Below the pieces are notes generated by a model. The model made no database searches. It was not told where the DNA came from and saw nothing but the letters and a program-made list of their open reading frames with translations. The position numbers and the translations under genes were made by a program. Below, piece by piece: positions 38,164-47,438 of a stretch of 64,000 bases of DNA (its first letter is position 1; each line of letters opens with the position of its first letter). The DNA is from Micromonospora acroterricola (GTDB taxonomy: Bacteria; Actinomycetota; Actinomycetes; Mycobacteriales; Micromonosporaceae): NCBI RefSeq assembly GCF_003172955.1, contig NZ_QGKR01000195.1, positions 1-64,000 of the forward strand, given 5' to 3'.

Positions 38164-38997
38164 GTGGACGCAACGAAGCTCCGGCGAGCCATCGCCCGCA
38201 CCCCGCTCGCGCCCGTGGCCGCCTTCCCGAAGCGGCTGGCCCGGGTCGCCCGGCACGACGCCAAGGTGCTGCGCACCTCGGCCCGGTGGCTGGTCACCTC
38301 GCGTGAGCACCACAACTACACCTACGACCTGACCAAACTCAGCCGCCACCACCTGGCCTGGTTCGTCAGTGTGGTCTGCGACCGCCCGGTCAAGCAGGTC
38401 CGCGGCTGGTTCGACGAGGTCGAGTCCGACCAGCCGTTGCGGCAGCACATCGAGCGGGCCACCGCGGGCTCGGCCCGGCGGGGGCTGGCCGACAAGCAGG
38501 TCCGCTACGCCCGGCGGATCGGCTGGTACGCGATGGTCCGCGCCACCCGCCCCGCGCACGTGGTGGAGACCGGTGTCGACAAGGGGCTGGGCAGCTGCGT
38601 CCTGGCCGCCGCCCTGCTGCGCAACGCCGCCGAGGGCCACCCGGGCCGGGTCACCTCCCTGGACATCAACCCCGAGGCGGGTTACCTGGCCCGCACCGCG
38701 CCCTGGTCCGAGGTCGTCGACCTGGTGATCGGCGACTCGATCGCCTCGATCGGCGCTCTGCACCGACCGGTCGACCTCTTCCTGCACGACAGTGACCACA
38801 GCCGGGCACACGAGAAGCGCGAGTTCGACGCGGTGGACCCGAAGCTCGCTCCGGGCGCGATCCTGCTCACCGACAACGTCACCAGCACCAACGTGCTCGC
38901 CGAGCACGCCGAGCGCACCGGCCGGCGGTTCCTCGCCTACCGGGAGAGCCCCGCCAACCACTGGTACCCCGGGGACGGCATCGGCGTGGCATGGTAG
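38164..38997 (+). CDS. Class I SAM-dependent methyltransferase
   Basis: 277 residues. Rossmann motif I is VVETGVDKGLGSCVLAAAL, motif II LDINPEAGYLA, then VDLFLHDSDHSRAHEKREF and LLTDNV, the pattern of the Methyltransf_24 family. The N-terminal 100 residues are helical and basic. The substrate is unknown; being next to a wall-polymer cluster allows a sugar role, but it is separated from it by the LCP gene. The GTG 38164 start is tentative because the ribosome site is weak. The MOSC gene follows four bases later. Confidence 0.83.
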   Translation: MDATKLRRAIARTPLAPVAAFPKRLARVARHDAKVLRTSARWLVTSREHHNYTYDLTKLSRHHLAWFVSVVCDRPVKQVRGWFDEVESDQPLRQHIERATAGSARRGLADKQVRYARRIGWYAMVRATRPAHVVETGVDKGLGSCVLAAALLRNAAEGHPGRVTSLDINPEAGYLARTAPWSEVVDLVIGDSIASIGALHRPVDLFLHDSDHSRAHEKREFDAVDPKLAPGAILLTDNVTSTNVLAEHAERTGRRFLAYRESPANHWYPGDGIGVAW

Positions 38998-39001
38998 CCG
39001 G

Positions 39002-39820
39002 GTGCGGCTGACCTCGATCCACACGTACCCCGTCAAGGGTTGCCACCGCCTGGACCACGACGGCGCGCTCGTGCAGCCGTGGGGCCTGGCGGGCGACCGG
39101 CGCTGGATGATCGTGGACGCCGACGGCGTGGGCGTCACCCAGCGGGAGACGACCCGGCTGGTCGGGTTGCGCGCCACCGTCCACGCGGGGGGCCTGTCGC
39201 TGCGCGCCGACGGGCAGCCCGACCTCGACGTGCCCGAGCCCGCCGCCGGTGACCCGGTCCTGGTGCGCACCTTCCGCAACCGGAAGGTTCCGGTGCCCGC
39301 CCTGCCCGCCGGTCCGTCGGCCGACGCCTGGCTCGGCGCGCTGCTCGACCGGCCGGTCCGGCTGGTCTGGCTGGAGCGGCCGACCCGTCACCTCCCCGCC
39401 GGGGAAAGCGAGCACGACACCGGTGACCAGGTGAGCTTCGCCGACGCCTACCCGCTGCTGCTGGCGAACGCCGCCTCCCTCGACGCCCTCAACGGCTGGC
39501 TCGCCGACGCCGGCGAGGACTCGGTGCCGATGACCCGGTTCCGGCCCAACCTCGTGGTCGACGGGGCGCCCGCCTGGGCCGAGGACGACTGGGTCGGCCG
39601 GTCGCTGCGCGTCGGCGACCGGCGTTTCCGCGCCGCCGGGCCGTGCGACCGTTGCGTGGTGACCACGACCGACCAGGAGACCGGGGTACGCACGAAGGAG
39701 CCGCTGCGCACGCTCGGCCGGTACCGCAACGTCCGGCAGAAACTCCTCTTCGGGCTGAATCTCGTGCCGGTCGACAGTGGACCGATCCGCGTGGGCGCGC
39801 CGGTCGTCATCGAGGCCTGA
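39002..39820 (+). CDS. MOSC domain protein (molybdenum-cofactor sulfurase-type)
   Basis: 272 residues. N-terminal MOSC beta-barrel (LTSIHTYPVKGC, the GLAGDRRWMIVD core) and C-terminal MOSC domain with FRPNLVVDGAPAWAEDDW and the conserved Cys in GPCDRCVVTTTDQETG. Related YiiM/YcbX/mARC proteins bind molybdenum cofactor and reduce N-hydroxylated compounds or carry sulfur. YcbX-like activity is the closest guess. GTG 39002 follows the methyltransferase stop by four bases, so the two are co-transcribed. Confidence 0.88.
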   Translation: MRLTSIHTYPVKGCHRLDHDGALVQPWGLAGDRRWMIVDADGVGVTQRETTRLVGLRATVHAGGLSLRADGQPDLDVPEPAAGDPVLVRTFRNRKVPVPALPAGPSADAWLGALLDRPVRLVWLERPTRHLPAGESEHDTGDQVSFADAYPLLLANAASLDALNGWLADAGEDSVPMTRFRPNLVVDGAPAWAEDDWVGRSLRVGDRRFRAAGPCDRCVVTTTDQETGVRTKEPLRTLGRYRNVRQKLLFGLNLVPVDSGPIRVGAPVVIEA

Positions 39821-39934
39821 GCGAGGTCACCACGGGTCTCGCGGGGGAGCGCCGCGGTCACCGTCCGTCGACACTGTCTTAGCTTTGGCTTAGCCGGCTT
39901 GTCCGGCCGTGGGCGGCTCGGGCAGCATCGCGGC

Positions 39935-40942
39935 GTGACGGAGGCAAGCGCTCCCAGCGACGTCGACATCGAACTCGACCTCGACCGGGCTCCGGACGAC
40001 CGGCCCACGCCCTCGTCCGGTCCCATTCCCTGGCTGGTCGCCACCGGCGTCACCATCCTCGCGGCGGCGCTCGGGCTCACCCTGACGTTGCGCTCCGGCT
40101 CCACCCCGGCGTGCGCCGCCGGCCGCACGCTCGCCGCGGCGCCACCCACCGGCACCGCCACCCACACCGGCAAGGCGACCTTCTACGACTCGAACGGCGC
40201 CGGCGGCAACTGCTCGAACCCCACCGCGCCGGCCAACCGGCTCTACGTCGCGCTCGGGCCCACCGAGTACGCCGCCGGCGCCGCCTGCGGCGGGTTCCTC
40301 GACGTGACGGGCCCGAAGGGCAGCGTCCGCGTCCTCATCATGGACCAGTGCCCGGAGTGCGCGCCCGGGCATCTCGACCTGTCCCGGGAGGCGTTCGCCC
40401 GGATCGCCGACCCGGTCCAGGGCCTCGTCCCCGTCACCTACCGCGCGGTGGTGAACCCGCCGCTGCCCGGTCCGCTCACCTTCCGGATCAAGGAGGGCTC
40501 GTCGCAGTGGTGGTTCGCCGTCCGCGTGGGCAACCACGGGAACCCGCTGCGCGCCGTCGAGGTCCGGCAGCGTGACAGCGAGCCGTGGCAGTCGACCGCC
40601 CGCCAGGACTACAACTACTGGCTGATCGCCTCCGGGGCGGGCGCCGGCCCGTACACGATCCGGGTGACCGACGTGTACGGCAACCGGGTCACCGTCGCGG
40701 GTATCCGGATGGCGCCCGGCCAGGTGCAGACCAGCGCGGTCCGGATGTACGGGCGCGGCACGGCAGCGGCCACCTCGCGCCCCTCCGCGTCGGCCCGGCC
40801 GTCCGCGGCCCGACCCGGAGGTAGGCCCACGCCGACCCGCCGCCCGGCCGAGGTGGCGACGACGGGCGCGCCGGTCACGGCGGTGGCGAACCCGCCGGCC
40901 ACCCGACCGGCCGGGGCCACCGCCCGCTGGTGCGCGAGCTGA
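39935..40942 (+). CDS. Bacterial expansin (EXLX-type), membrane-anchored
   Basis: 335 residues. Helix LVATGVTILAAALGLTLTL (about 33-51) anchors or exports it. Domain 1 is the double-psi barrel (KATFYDSNGAGGNCS, AACGGFLDVTGPKG, IMDQCPECAPGHLDLS with the expansin HLDLS); domain 2 is CBM63-like (FRIKEGSSQWWFAVRVGNHGN with the aromatic pair, YNYWLIASGAGAGPYTIRVTD). A Pro/Ala/Thr-rich tail of about 70 residues follows, which is not usual. It loosens cellulose networks without hydrolysis. CAGCAT lies six bases before GTG 39935, supporting this start. Confidence 0.9.
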   Translation: MTEASAPSDVDIELDLDRAPDDRPTPSSGPIPWLVATGVTILAAALGLTLTLRSGSTPACAAGRTLAAAPPTGTATHTGKATFYDSNGAGGNCSNPTAPANRLYVALGPTEYAAGAACGGFLDVTGPKGSVRVLIMDQCPECAPGHLDLSREAFARIADPVQGLVPVTYRAVVNPPLPGPLTFRIKEGSSQWWFAVRVGNHGNPLRAVEVRQRDSEPWQSTARQDYNYWLIASGAGAGPYTIRVTDVYGNRVTVAGIRMAPGQVQTSAVRMYGRGTAAATSRPSASARPSAARPGGRPTPTRRPAEVATTGAPVTAVANPPATRPAGATARWCAS

Positions 40943-40946
40943 CCGG

Positions 40947-41483
40947 TCAGTCGGTCGGCGCGAGGTCGAGCCACATGAGGATCTCGTCCCGGTCGTCGCC
41001 GGGCGCCACCCGCAGCGCGCCCGGCAGGCGGCCGATCTCCCGGTACCCCAGGCGGCGGTAGAACCCGTCCAACCCCAGCCCGTCCCGCACGGTCACGTGC
41101 AACGCCTCGTGGCCCAACTCCCGGCCCAGCCGGGCGGCCTCGCGCATCAGCGCCGAGCCGTACCCGCTGCCCTGGGTGTCCGGGTGGACCATCACCCGCT
41201 TCAGCACGCACCAGTGCGCCTTGAGCGGAAACCGGTTGTCGCTGAGGATCAGTACGGCCACCAGCCGGTCGCCGGCGTACGCCACCAGCAGCCGGTCCGG
41301 ACCGTCCGCGATGCCGGCGAAGGTCGGGTCCGCGGTGGCGCGGACGTCGGCCGCGGTGACCGGCGGCACGAAGCCCACCGCGCCGCCGGCGTTGGTGACG
41401 TCGACCCAGAGCGCGACGATCTCGGTGCGCAGGTGCGGGGTCAGCTCGGGATCGAGGACGAAGCGCAGGCTCACGGCGCCCAT
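40947..41483 (-). CDS. GNAT-family N-acetyltransferase
   Basis: 178 residues. Acetyl-CoA motif A at VMVHPDTQGSGYGSALMREA (consensus Q/RxxGxG/A), motif B in HVTVRDGLGLDGFYRRLGYRE. Target unknown. ATG 41483 is the simplest start; a GTG three codons on is possible. It ends four bases from the convergent expansin gene, and tRNA-Leu lies just upstream on the same strand. Confidence 0.88.
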   Translation of the reverse strand: MGAVSLRFVLDPELTPHLRTEIVALWVDVTNAGGAVGFVPPVTAADVRATADPTFAGIADGPDRLLVAYAGDRLVAVLILSDNRFPLKAHWCVLKRVMVHPDTQGSGYGSALMREAARLGRELGHEALHVTVRDGLGLDGFYRRLGYREIGRLPGALRVAPGDDRDEILMWLDLAPTD

Positions 41484-41566
41484 CCTGACCGCTGGAGCAC
41501 CCGGTCGGCCCGAGGTGTGATCCGACCGACAGCGCGCAGGCGGAGGACTCACGTGCGACTCAATTG

Positions 41567-41649
41567 TGCGGGAGAGGGGATTCGAACCCCTACGCCCTTT
41601 CGGACAATAGGACCTAAACCTATCGCGGCTGCCGTTACGCCACTCCCGC
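41567..41649 (-). tRNA. tRNA-Leu (UAG anticodon)
   Basis: Minus strand. The acceptor stem GCGGGAG pairs with CTCCCGC, anticodon loop TTTAGGT carries TAG, the long variable arm (TGTCCGAAAGGGCGT) is typical of leucine tRNAs, T-arm GGGGTTCGAATCCCC. The 3' CCA is not encoded; base 41567 is the discriminator A. Confidence 0.97.
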
Positions 41650-41741
41650 CAACTCGCTGAGTCTAGAGCGTCTCGCTCCGACCGTGTCGAACCCGGCCTC
41701 GCGCAGGAGGCCGACAGGCGGCGACGGCCCCGGTACGGCGG

Positions 41742-42218
41742 TCAGTCCAGGCCGAGGTCGCGGCGGAGCTTGGCGACGTGGCCGGTGGCCTTGACGTTGT
41801 AGAGCGCCCGCTCGATCTTGCCGTCGGCGTCGATGACGAACGTCGAGCGGATCACGCCGGTCACGGTCTTGCCGTACAGCTGCTTCTCGCCGTACGCGCC
41901 GTACGCGGTCAGGACCGCCCGGTCCACGTCCGACACCAGGGGGAAGGTGATGGCGTCGCGGTCGCGGAACTTCGCCAGCTTCTCCGGCTTGTCGGGGGAG
42001 ATGCCGACCACCTCGTAGCCGGCCGCCTGGAGGGAGGCGAGCGAGTCGCGGAAGTCGCAGGCCTGCTTGGTGCAGCCGGGGGTCATGGCGGCCGGGTAGG
42101 CGTACAGGACCACCTTGCGGCCGCGCAGGTCGGCCAGGGCGAGCTGGTCGCCGGTGTCGGTGGGGAGGGTGAACTCGGGTGCGGGGTCACCGGGGGAGAG
42201 GCGGTCGGGCGTGGTCAT
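41742..42218 (-). CDS. bcp: Thiol peroxidase / bacterioferritin comigratory protein
   Basis: 158 residues, usual for Bcp peroxiredoxins. Peroxidatic Cys in MTPGCTKQAC, with the resolving Cys five residues later as in E. coli-type atypical 2-Cys enzymes. EFTLPTDTGDQLALADLRG and STFVIDADGKI complete the fold. It reduces H2O2 and organic hydroperoxides with thioredoxin. TATCGT is six bases before ATG 42218, so the transcript is probably leaderless. Confidence 0.95.
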   Translation of the reverse strand: MTTPDRLSPGDPAPEFTLPTDTGDQLALADLRGRKVVLYAYPAAMTPGCTKQACDFRDSLASLQAAGYEVVGISPDKPEKLAKFRDRDAITFPLVSDVDRAVLTAYGAYGEKQLYGKTVTGVIRSTFVIDADGKIERALYNVKATGHVAKLRRDLGLD

Positions 42219-42314
42219 GGCCCGACGATACCGCCGGCTCGGCGGGTGCCGCCGCCGGCGACGCGCCGGACGGCGGCCGGCGGCATCCGATCCGGCGAAG
42301 TGATCAAGAACATG

Positions 42315-42341
42315 CGTTGTTGCCAAGGTCTGGCAACAACG
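42315..42341. promoter_or_regulatory. Nur-like (nickel-responsive Fur family) operator before cbiMNQO
   Basis: CGTTGTTGCCA-AGGTC-TGGCAACAACG: perfect 11-base arms around five bases. The centre TTGCCA-N5-TGGCAA fits the Nur box described in Streptomyces (TTGCaa-N5-ttGCAA). It lies about 80 bases before the translation start of cbiM in a stretch AT-richer than its neighbours. No cobalamin riboswitch is visible. A terminator or dispersed palindrome is the alternative. Confidence 0.65.
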
Positions 42342-42418
42342 ATGCTTGGGAAATAGGCTGACCCCGCCGGCCCGGACGGGTCCGCTGACGCGTGGGAGGT
42401 CGCGTGGAAACCCTGGCG

Positions 42419-43120
42419 ATGCACATCTCGAACGGGATCATCGATGGTCCCGTGGCGGCGGTCTTCGCGGCGCTCGCCCTCGCCGCGCTCACCGTCTGCG
42501 TCCTGCGCGGACGGCGCGACCTGGACGACCGCCTGGCCCCGATGGCCGGTCTGGTGGCCGCGTTCATCTTCGCCGTCCAGATGCTCAACTTCCCGATCTT
42601 CACGGCCGGGGTGAGTGGCCACCTGCTCGGTGGCGCGCTCGCCGCGATGCTCGTCGGCCCGTGGGTCGGCGCGCTCTGCGTGGCCGTGGTGCTGGTCGTG
42701 CAGGCGCTGATCTTCGGTGACGGTGGCGTGGCGATGCTCGGTCTCAACATCACCAACATGGCGCTGCTCGGCACCGCCGCGGCGTACCTGCTGATCGCGC
42801 TCCTGGTGCGGGTGCTGCCCCGTACGCGGGCCGGCCTGGCCGTGACCGCGTTCGTCTCCGCGCTGGTCAGCGTCGTGGTGGCGTCGCAGGGCTTCGTCCT
42901 GCAGTACTGGCTGGGCGGCACCACCGACCTGGGCGGCAACCTCGCCGGCCTGGCCGGCACGATGGCCGGGGTCCACCTGCTGATCGGGATCGGCGAGGGC
43001 CTGATCACCGCGACCACCGTGCTCACCGTCGCGAAGGTGCGCCCCGATCTCGTCTACGCGCTGCGCGGGCTGCGCCCGACGTCCGCGCCCGCCGTCCCGG
43101 TCGTCGGAGGTGTCCGGTGA
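42419..43120 (+). CDS. cbiM: ECF nickel/cobalt transporter substrate-binding subunit
   Basis: 233 residues, seven predicted membrane helices. N-terminal MHISNGIIDGP has the Met1-His2 pair that coordinates the metal in CbiM/NikM proteins, which argues for ATG 42419 as the start rather than in-frame GTG 42404 (better GGGAGG spacing) or 42392. Further His in SGHLLGG and AGVHLLIGIGEG match metal-site and coupling positions. It works with CbiN, CbiQ and CbiO in the membrane. It is followed by cbiN with a four-base overlap. Confidence 0.92.
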   Translation: MHISNGIIDGPVAAVFAALALAALTVCVLRGRRDLDDRLAPMAGLVAAFIFAVQMLNFPIFTAGVSGHLLGGALAAMLVGPWVGALCVAVVLVVQALIFGDGGVAMLGLNITNMALLGTAAAYLLIALLVRVLPRTRAGLAVTAFVSALVSVVVASQGFVLQYWLGGTTDLGGNLAGLAGTMAGVHLLIGIGEGLITATTVLTVAKVRPDLVYALRGLRPTSAPAVPVVGGVR

Positions 43121-43548
43121 AGAACCGTTCCTGGGGTTTTCTGGTCGGCGGGCTGCTGGTCGCGCTGCTGCTGGCCGGGGTCGTGAGCAACTACGCCTCG
43201 TCCCACCCGGACGGGTTGGACTCGTCACTGCTGAAGGGCTGCACCGTCGACGCCGACGACAACATCGTCGGCGGCAGCTGCCCCGCCCAGCAGGCCCGGG
43301 AGCACGAGTTGGGGGACAGCCCGCTCGCCGACTACGGGGTGCGGGGCGTCGGCAACGACTTCCTCTCCACCGGCCTCTCCGGGGTGCTCGGGGTCCTGCT
43401 CACCTTCGCGATCGGCGCCGGCGGCTTCTGGCTGCTGCGCCGCCGTGGCAGCGGCACGCCGACCCCGGACGACACGACGACGCCCGCCGAGGGCACGACG
43501 CCGTCCGAGGGTGACGCGGCGACGTCCCGCGCCGGCGCGGCCGGCTGA
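43117..43548 (+). CDS. cbiN: CbiN/NikN-type small component, PDGL motif, with hydrophilic tail
   Basis: 143 residues. Helix at 8-25, PDGLD motif shortly after (the PDG signature of CbiN/NikN), second helix about 91-110, then a Thr/Pro/Glu/Ala-rich tail of about 30 residues. Stabilises metal loading by CbiM. GTG 43117 overlaps the cbiM stop. Two Cys in the extracellular loop (GCTVDADD, GGSCPAQQ) may form a disulfide. Confidence 0.88.
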   Translation: MKNRSWGFLVGGLLVALLLAGVVSNYASSHPDGLDSSLLKGCTVDADDNIVGGSCPAQQAREHELGDSPLADYGVRGVGNDFLSTGLSGVLGVLLTFAIGAGGFWLLRRRGSGTPTPDDTTTPAEGTTPSEGDAATSRAGAAG

Positions 43549-43563
43549 GCAGGGAGTACGCGG

Positions 43564-44330
43564 ATGGGTGCCGGTCACGGGCACGTGCTGTACCGGGATT
43601 CGGACTCGCCGGTGCACCGGCTCCCGCCCGAGGTCAAGATCGTGGCGATGGTGGTCTTCACGGTCGCCGTGGTGGCCACCCCGCGCGAGGCGTTCTGGGC
43701 GTTCGGCGCGTACGCCCTGCTGGTGGCGGCGGTGGCGGCGCTGGCCCGGGTGGGGCCGCGGTGGCTGCTCAGCCGGGCGCTGATCGAGCTGCCGTTCGTG
43801 CTGTTCGCCGTCGCGCTGCCGTTCCTCGGCGCCGGCGAGCGGGTCGACGTGCTGGGCCTGCGGCTGTCCGAGGACGGGCTGCACGGGGCGTGGAACATCC
43901 TGGCCAAGGGCACCCTGGGTGTTCTCGCCTCGCTGCTGCTCGCCGCGACCACCACCACCCGGGACCTGATCGTCGGGCTGGACCGGCTGCACTGCCCGCA
44001 GGTGCTCACCCAGATCGCCACGTTCATGCTGCGCTACCTCGACGTGCTGGTCGGCGAGGCGCGGCGGATGCGGGTGGCCCGGATCTCCCGGGGCGACGAC
44101 CCGCGCTTCCTGTGGCAGCTGCGCGGCTTCGCCGCCGGGATCGGGGCTCTGTTCCTGCGGGCGTTCGAGCGTGGCGAGCGGGTCTACCTGGCGATGCTGT
44201 CCCGGGGCTACACCGGGCGGATGCCCGCCGTGTGGCAGGGCGACGGCGCGGCGACCGCCGGCCAGTGGCTGGTCGCGGCGACCGTGCCGGTGGTGGCCGC
44301 CTCCATCGCCGCCACCGCCGTCGTGCTGAC

Positions 44331-44334
<4 letters not shown>
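43564..44334 (+). CDS. cbiQ: ECF transporter transmembrane T component
   Basis: 256 residues, about five helices. The two Ala-Arg-Gly-type coupling motifs that contact the ATPase are visible as MRVARISRG and AMLSRGYTG. It starts VLYRDSDSPVHRLPPEVK, typical of CbiQ. The stop overlaps the cbiO ATG (ATGA). Confidence 0.93.
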
Positions 44335-45083
<749 letters not shown>

Positions 45084-45089
<6 letters not shown>

Positions 45090-45105
45090 CCGAGCGGGGT
45101 CAGGC
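45084..45105. terminator. Short bidirectional hairpin at the cbiO end
   Basis: GCCTGACC (45084-45091) and GGTCAGGC (45098-45105) form an 8-bp stem with six-base loop that covers both convergent stop codons. Confidence 0.55.
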
Positions 45106-46176
45106 TCGGCTGGGGGTGGGGCTCTTTGCGGCCGCGTGCAGGCGGAGGACGCCGGCGGCCGTCGCGCCCGCCCCGGTGACCAGCACCAACGCCACCATGA
45201 CCCGGGCGGCCTCGGCCGGCCAGGGCACCGGGGCGACGGACCGGGCGAACACCGCGGCGTTGGCCACCCCGGCGAACAGCGCCAGGCAGGCCCCGGCCAA
45301 CGCCACCGCGAAGTCGGCGGCGGGGCGGCGGGCCAGCGCGTAGCAACCGGCGGCGATCGCGCCGAGGCCGGTGAGCAGCGACCAGACCTGTCCGGACAGC
45401 AGCCCGACCAGCAGCGCGCCCACGCCCTGGGCGCCGGCGTCCAGTTCGCGGCCCACCGGGTACAGCACGGCGAGCGCGCCTCCGACGACCAGCAGCGCCC
45501 CCACCGCGGACAGCGCCCGCGCGCCGGCCGGCGCGGCGGCGGCGAGCAGGCCGAGCGCACCGACCGCGAGCAGACCCACGATGGTCACCGCCCACCAGGT
45601 GTACGCGTCGGGCGGCGGCAGCCAGTCCAGCGTGCCGCGGATCTGCGCCGGGTCGGCGCCGTCGCGCACGGGGATCGTCCAGTCCCGGACCCGGTGCTCC
45701 CGATCCGGCGCGGCGCGTACCGCGTCCGGCGGCGCCGACTCCCGCCACAGCGCGCGCTGGTCGTGCCAGCGCACGGTGGGCCCGTCGGAGACCCGCCGCC
45801 AGGAGGGGGTTGCCGCCGGGTCCGCCTCGGCGGGCAGGGTGGTGTCCCCGGCGATGGTGCGGTTCAGGTACGTGGCGGGGGAGCGGCTGTTCTCGAAGAC
45901 GCCGTCCGGGCCGACGCGCAGGTACGGCTCGCCGGAGTAGCCGATCACCTCGATCGGGCGGCCGGTGCGGTTGGTCAGCTCCAGCCGGGCGCCCGCCTCG
46001 ACGACCCGTACCTCCAGCCCGGGTCGGGCCGGGGCGACGCCGGTGGTCCGGGTGCGGTAGTCGGAGCCGTCGGGGGCGTCCGCGCCGTGTGCGGCGGCGG
46101 GCGCCGCGGTGAGCAGGGTGGCCGCGCAGGCGGCGGTGGCGACCAGGCCGGCGCGGGCCAGCAGGGTACGGATCAC
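45100..46176 (-). CDS. Exported multi-helix membrane protein with predicted N-terminal His, function unknown
   Basis: 358 residues. Signal peptide with cleavage predicted at PAAA-HGADAP, making His30 the first mature residue. The extracellular domain (30-about 180) is beta-rich (LEVRVVEAGARLELTNRTG, PATYLNRTI, TVRWHDQRAL), then six or so helices in the C-terminal half. No conserved family was recognised. It is the last gene of the sigma - MauE - DsbA-like run (GTG overlaps the DsbA-like stop) and faces the CopCD/YcnI genes, so a copper-related envelope role is plausible. Confidence 0.78.
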   Translation of the reverse strand: MIRTLLARAGLVATAACAATLLTAAPAAAHGADAPDGSDYRTRTTGVAPARPGLEVRVVEAGARLELTNRTGRPIEVIGYSGEPYLRVGPDGVFENSRSPATYLNRTIAGDTTLPAEADPAATPSWRRVSDGPTVRWHDQRALWRESAPPDAVRAAPDREHRVRDWTIPVRDGADPAQIRGTLDWLPPPDAYTWWAVTIVGLLAVGALGLLAAAAPAGARALSAVGALLVVGGALAVLYPVGRELDAGAQGVGALLVGLLSGQVWSLLTGLGAIAAGCYALARRPAADFAVALAGACLALFAGVANAAVFARSVAPVPWPAEAARVMVALVLVTGAGATAAGVLRLHAAAKSPTPSRA

Positions 46177-46889
46177 TTGCCGGCCGCCGCCACGGCCGCG
46201 GTGAGGCCCTGCGGGCTGCGGTCGGCCAGCGGCTGACCGTTGACCAGGATCGTTGGCGTTCCGGTGACGTTGCTGCGGCTGGCCTCGTCGGTGACGTGCC
46301 CGGTCCACGTCTGGTAGGTGCGGTCCTTCACACAGCCGCCGAACGAGCCCCGGTCGAGGCCCACGCCGGCGCCGATGTCGATCAACTCGTCGTCGGTGAG
46401 CCCCGCGCTGCCTTCCGGCGGCTGCCTGTCGAACAGCGCCGTGGCGTACTCGCGGAACTTGCCGCCGGCGGCGGCGCAGCCGGAGGCGGCCGAGGAGCGG
46501 GTGGAGTACTCGGTGGTGGAGAAGCGGTTGAGGTACGCCACGGGGTGGTATATCACCTTCGCCTTGTTCTCGGCCACCAACTGCTCCAGGGTCGTCCCGC
46601 TGGCCTGCTCGAACTGCTTGCAGGCCGGGCAGAGGAAGTCCTCGTAGACGTCGACGGTGACCGGGCCGCCGCCGGTGACGATGCCGGTGCCGTCGGCGTT
46701 GGCGCCGGGCGGGGTGGTGAAGTCGTCCGAGCGCTGGCCGGACCAGACGCTCCAGCCGATCAGGCCGGCGATGACCAGTACGGCGACGGCGGCGGCGGAG
46801 ACCCAGGCCGTGCGGCGGCGGCGCCGCTCGCTGGCCAGCTGCTGGCGGACCACCCGGGCCGCGTCACGCTGCCCCTTGCGACTACTCAT
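46173..46889 (-). CDS. Membrane-anchored DsbA-like thiol oxidoreductase
   Basis: 238 residues. Basic cytoplasmic tail, membrane helix about 28-48, then a DsbA/thioredoxin-like domain with active site CPAC (87-90) in VYEDFLCPACKQFE and cis-Pro region NVTGTPTILVNG. Two extra Cys (SGCAAAG, GGCVKD) could form a structural disulfide. Acts on exported proteins outside the membrane. ATG overlaps the MauE-like stop by eight bases, with GGAGG six bases before it. Confidence 0.92.
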   Translation of the reverse strand: MSSRKGQRDAARVVRQQLASERRRRRTAWVSAAAVAVLVIAGLIGWSVWSGQRSDDFTTPPGANADGTGIVTGGGPVTVDVYEDFLCPACKQFEQASGTTLEQLVAENKAKVIYHPVAYLNRFSTTEYSTRSSAASGCAAAGGKFREYATALFDRQPPEGSAGLTDDELIDIGAGVGLDRGSFGGCVKDRTYQTWTGHVTDEASRSNVTGTPTILVNGQPLADRSPQGLTAAVAAAGK

Positions 46890-47406
46890 CCTCGTCCTCC
46901 ACGGCGGGTTCACCGGACAGCCACCCGTCCACCGAGACGGGCGTACGCGGCCAGATCAGCAGAAATCCGGCCAGCACCAAGAATCCCAGGTCGCGAAGGA
47001 TCTCCGGGAGGTAACTGGGGGCCTGCCCCTCGGCGAGCTGCCCGCCGCTGCCGAAGCAGCCGCAGTCGATCGACAGGCCACGCGCCCAGGCCGAGGCGAT
47101 CCCCGCGATGAAGACCACCAGCAGCGCGGCCGAGACGCCCGCGCCGAGCCGGGTGGCCAGCCCGAGCAGCAGCAGGACGCCCAGCGCCAGCTCGACGAAG
47201 GGCAGCGCGGCGCCGATCACGGTCGCCACGTCGTACGGCATCACCTGGTAGGCGTTCACGGCCCGGCCGGAGGCCGCCAGGTCGCCGACCTTCGACGCGC
47301 CCGCGACCAGCCACACGGCGGCGAGGCCGAGCCGGGCCGCGATGCCGAGCCAGGGCCGGACGGCGTCCCAGCGGCCGGCCCGGGTGGAAGGTGCTGTCAC
47401 GGTCAT
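46882..47406 (-). CDS. MauE/DoxX-family membrane protein, probable partner of the DsbA-like protein
   Basis: 174 residues with four helices. Conserved SIDCGCFGSGG (C115, C117) between helices is the MauE-type motif; MauE proteins support disulfide formation or redox recycling in exported proteins. Coupled to the DsbA-like gene by overlap, it probably reoxidises or reduces its CPAC site. It follows the sigma factor by 32 bases. Confidence 0.87.
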   Translation of the reverse strand: MTVTAPSTRAGRWDAVRPWLGIAARLGLAAVWLVAGASKVGDLAASGRAVNAYQVMPYDVATVIGAALPFVELALGVLLLLGLATRLGAGVSAALLVVFIAGIASAWARGLSIDCGCFGSGGQLAEGQAPSYLPEILRDLGFLVLAGFLLIWPRTPVSVDGWLSGEPAVEDEDE

Positions 47407-47438
47407 TGGTCGTCCCGTCTCCGCCGGAAGTTCCGGGC

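Noticed and set aside
42219..42418. Cobalamin riboswitch before cbiM
   Set aside because: Too little space and no B12-box-like core; a Nur-type dyad is there instead.
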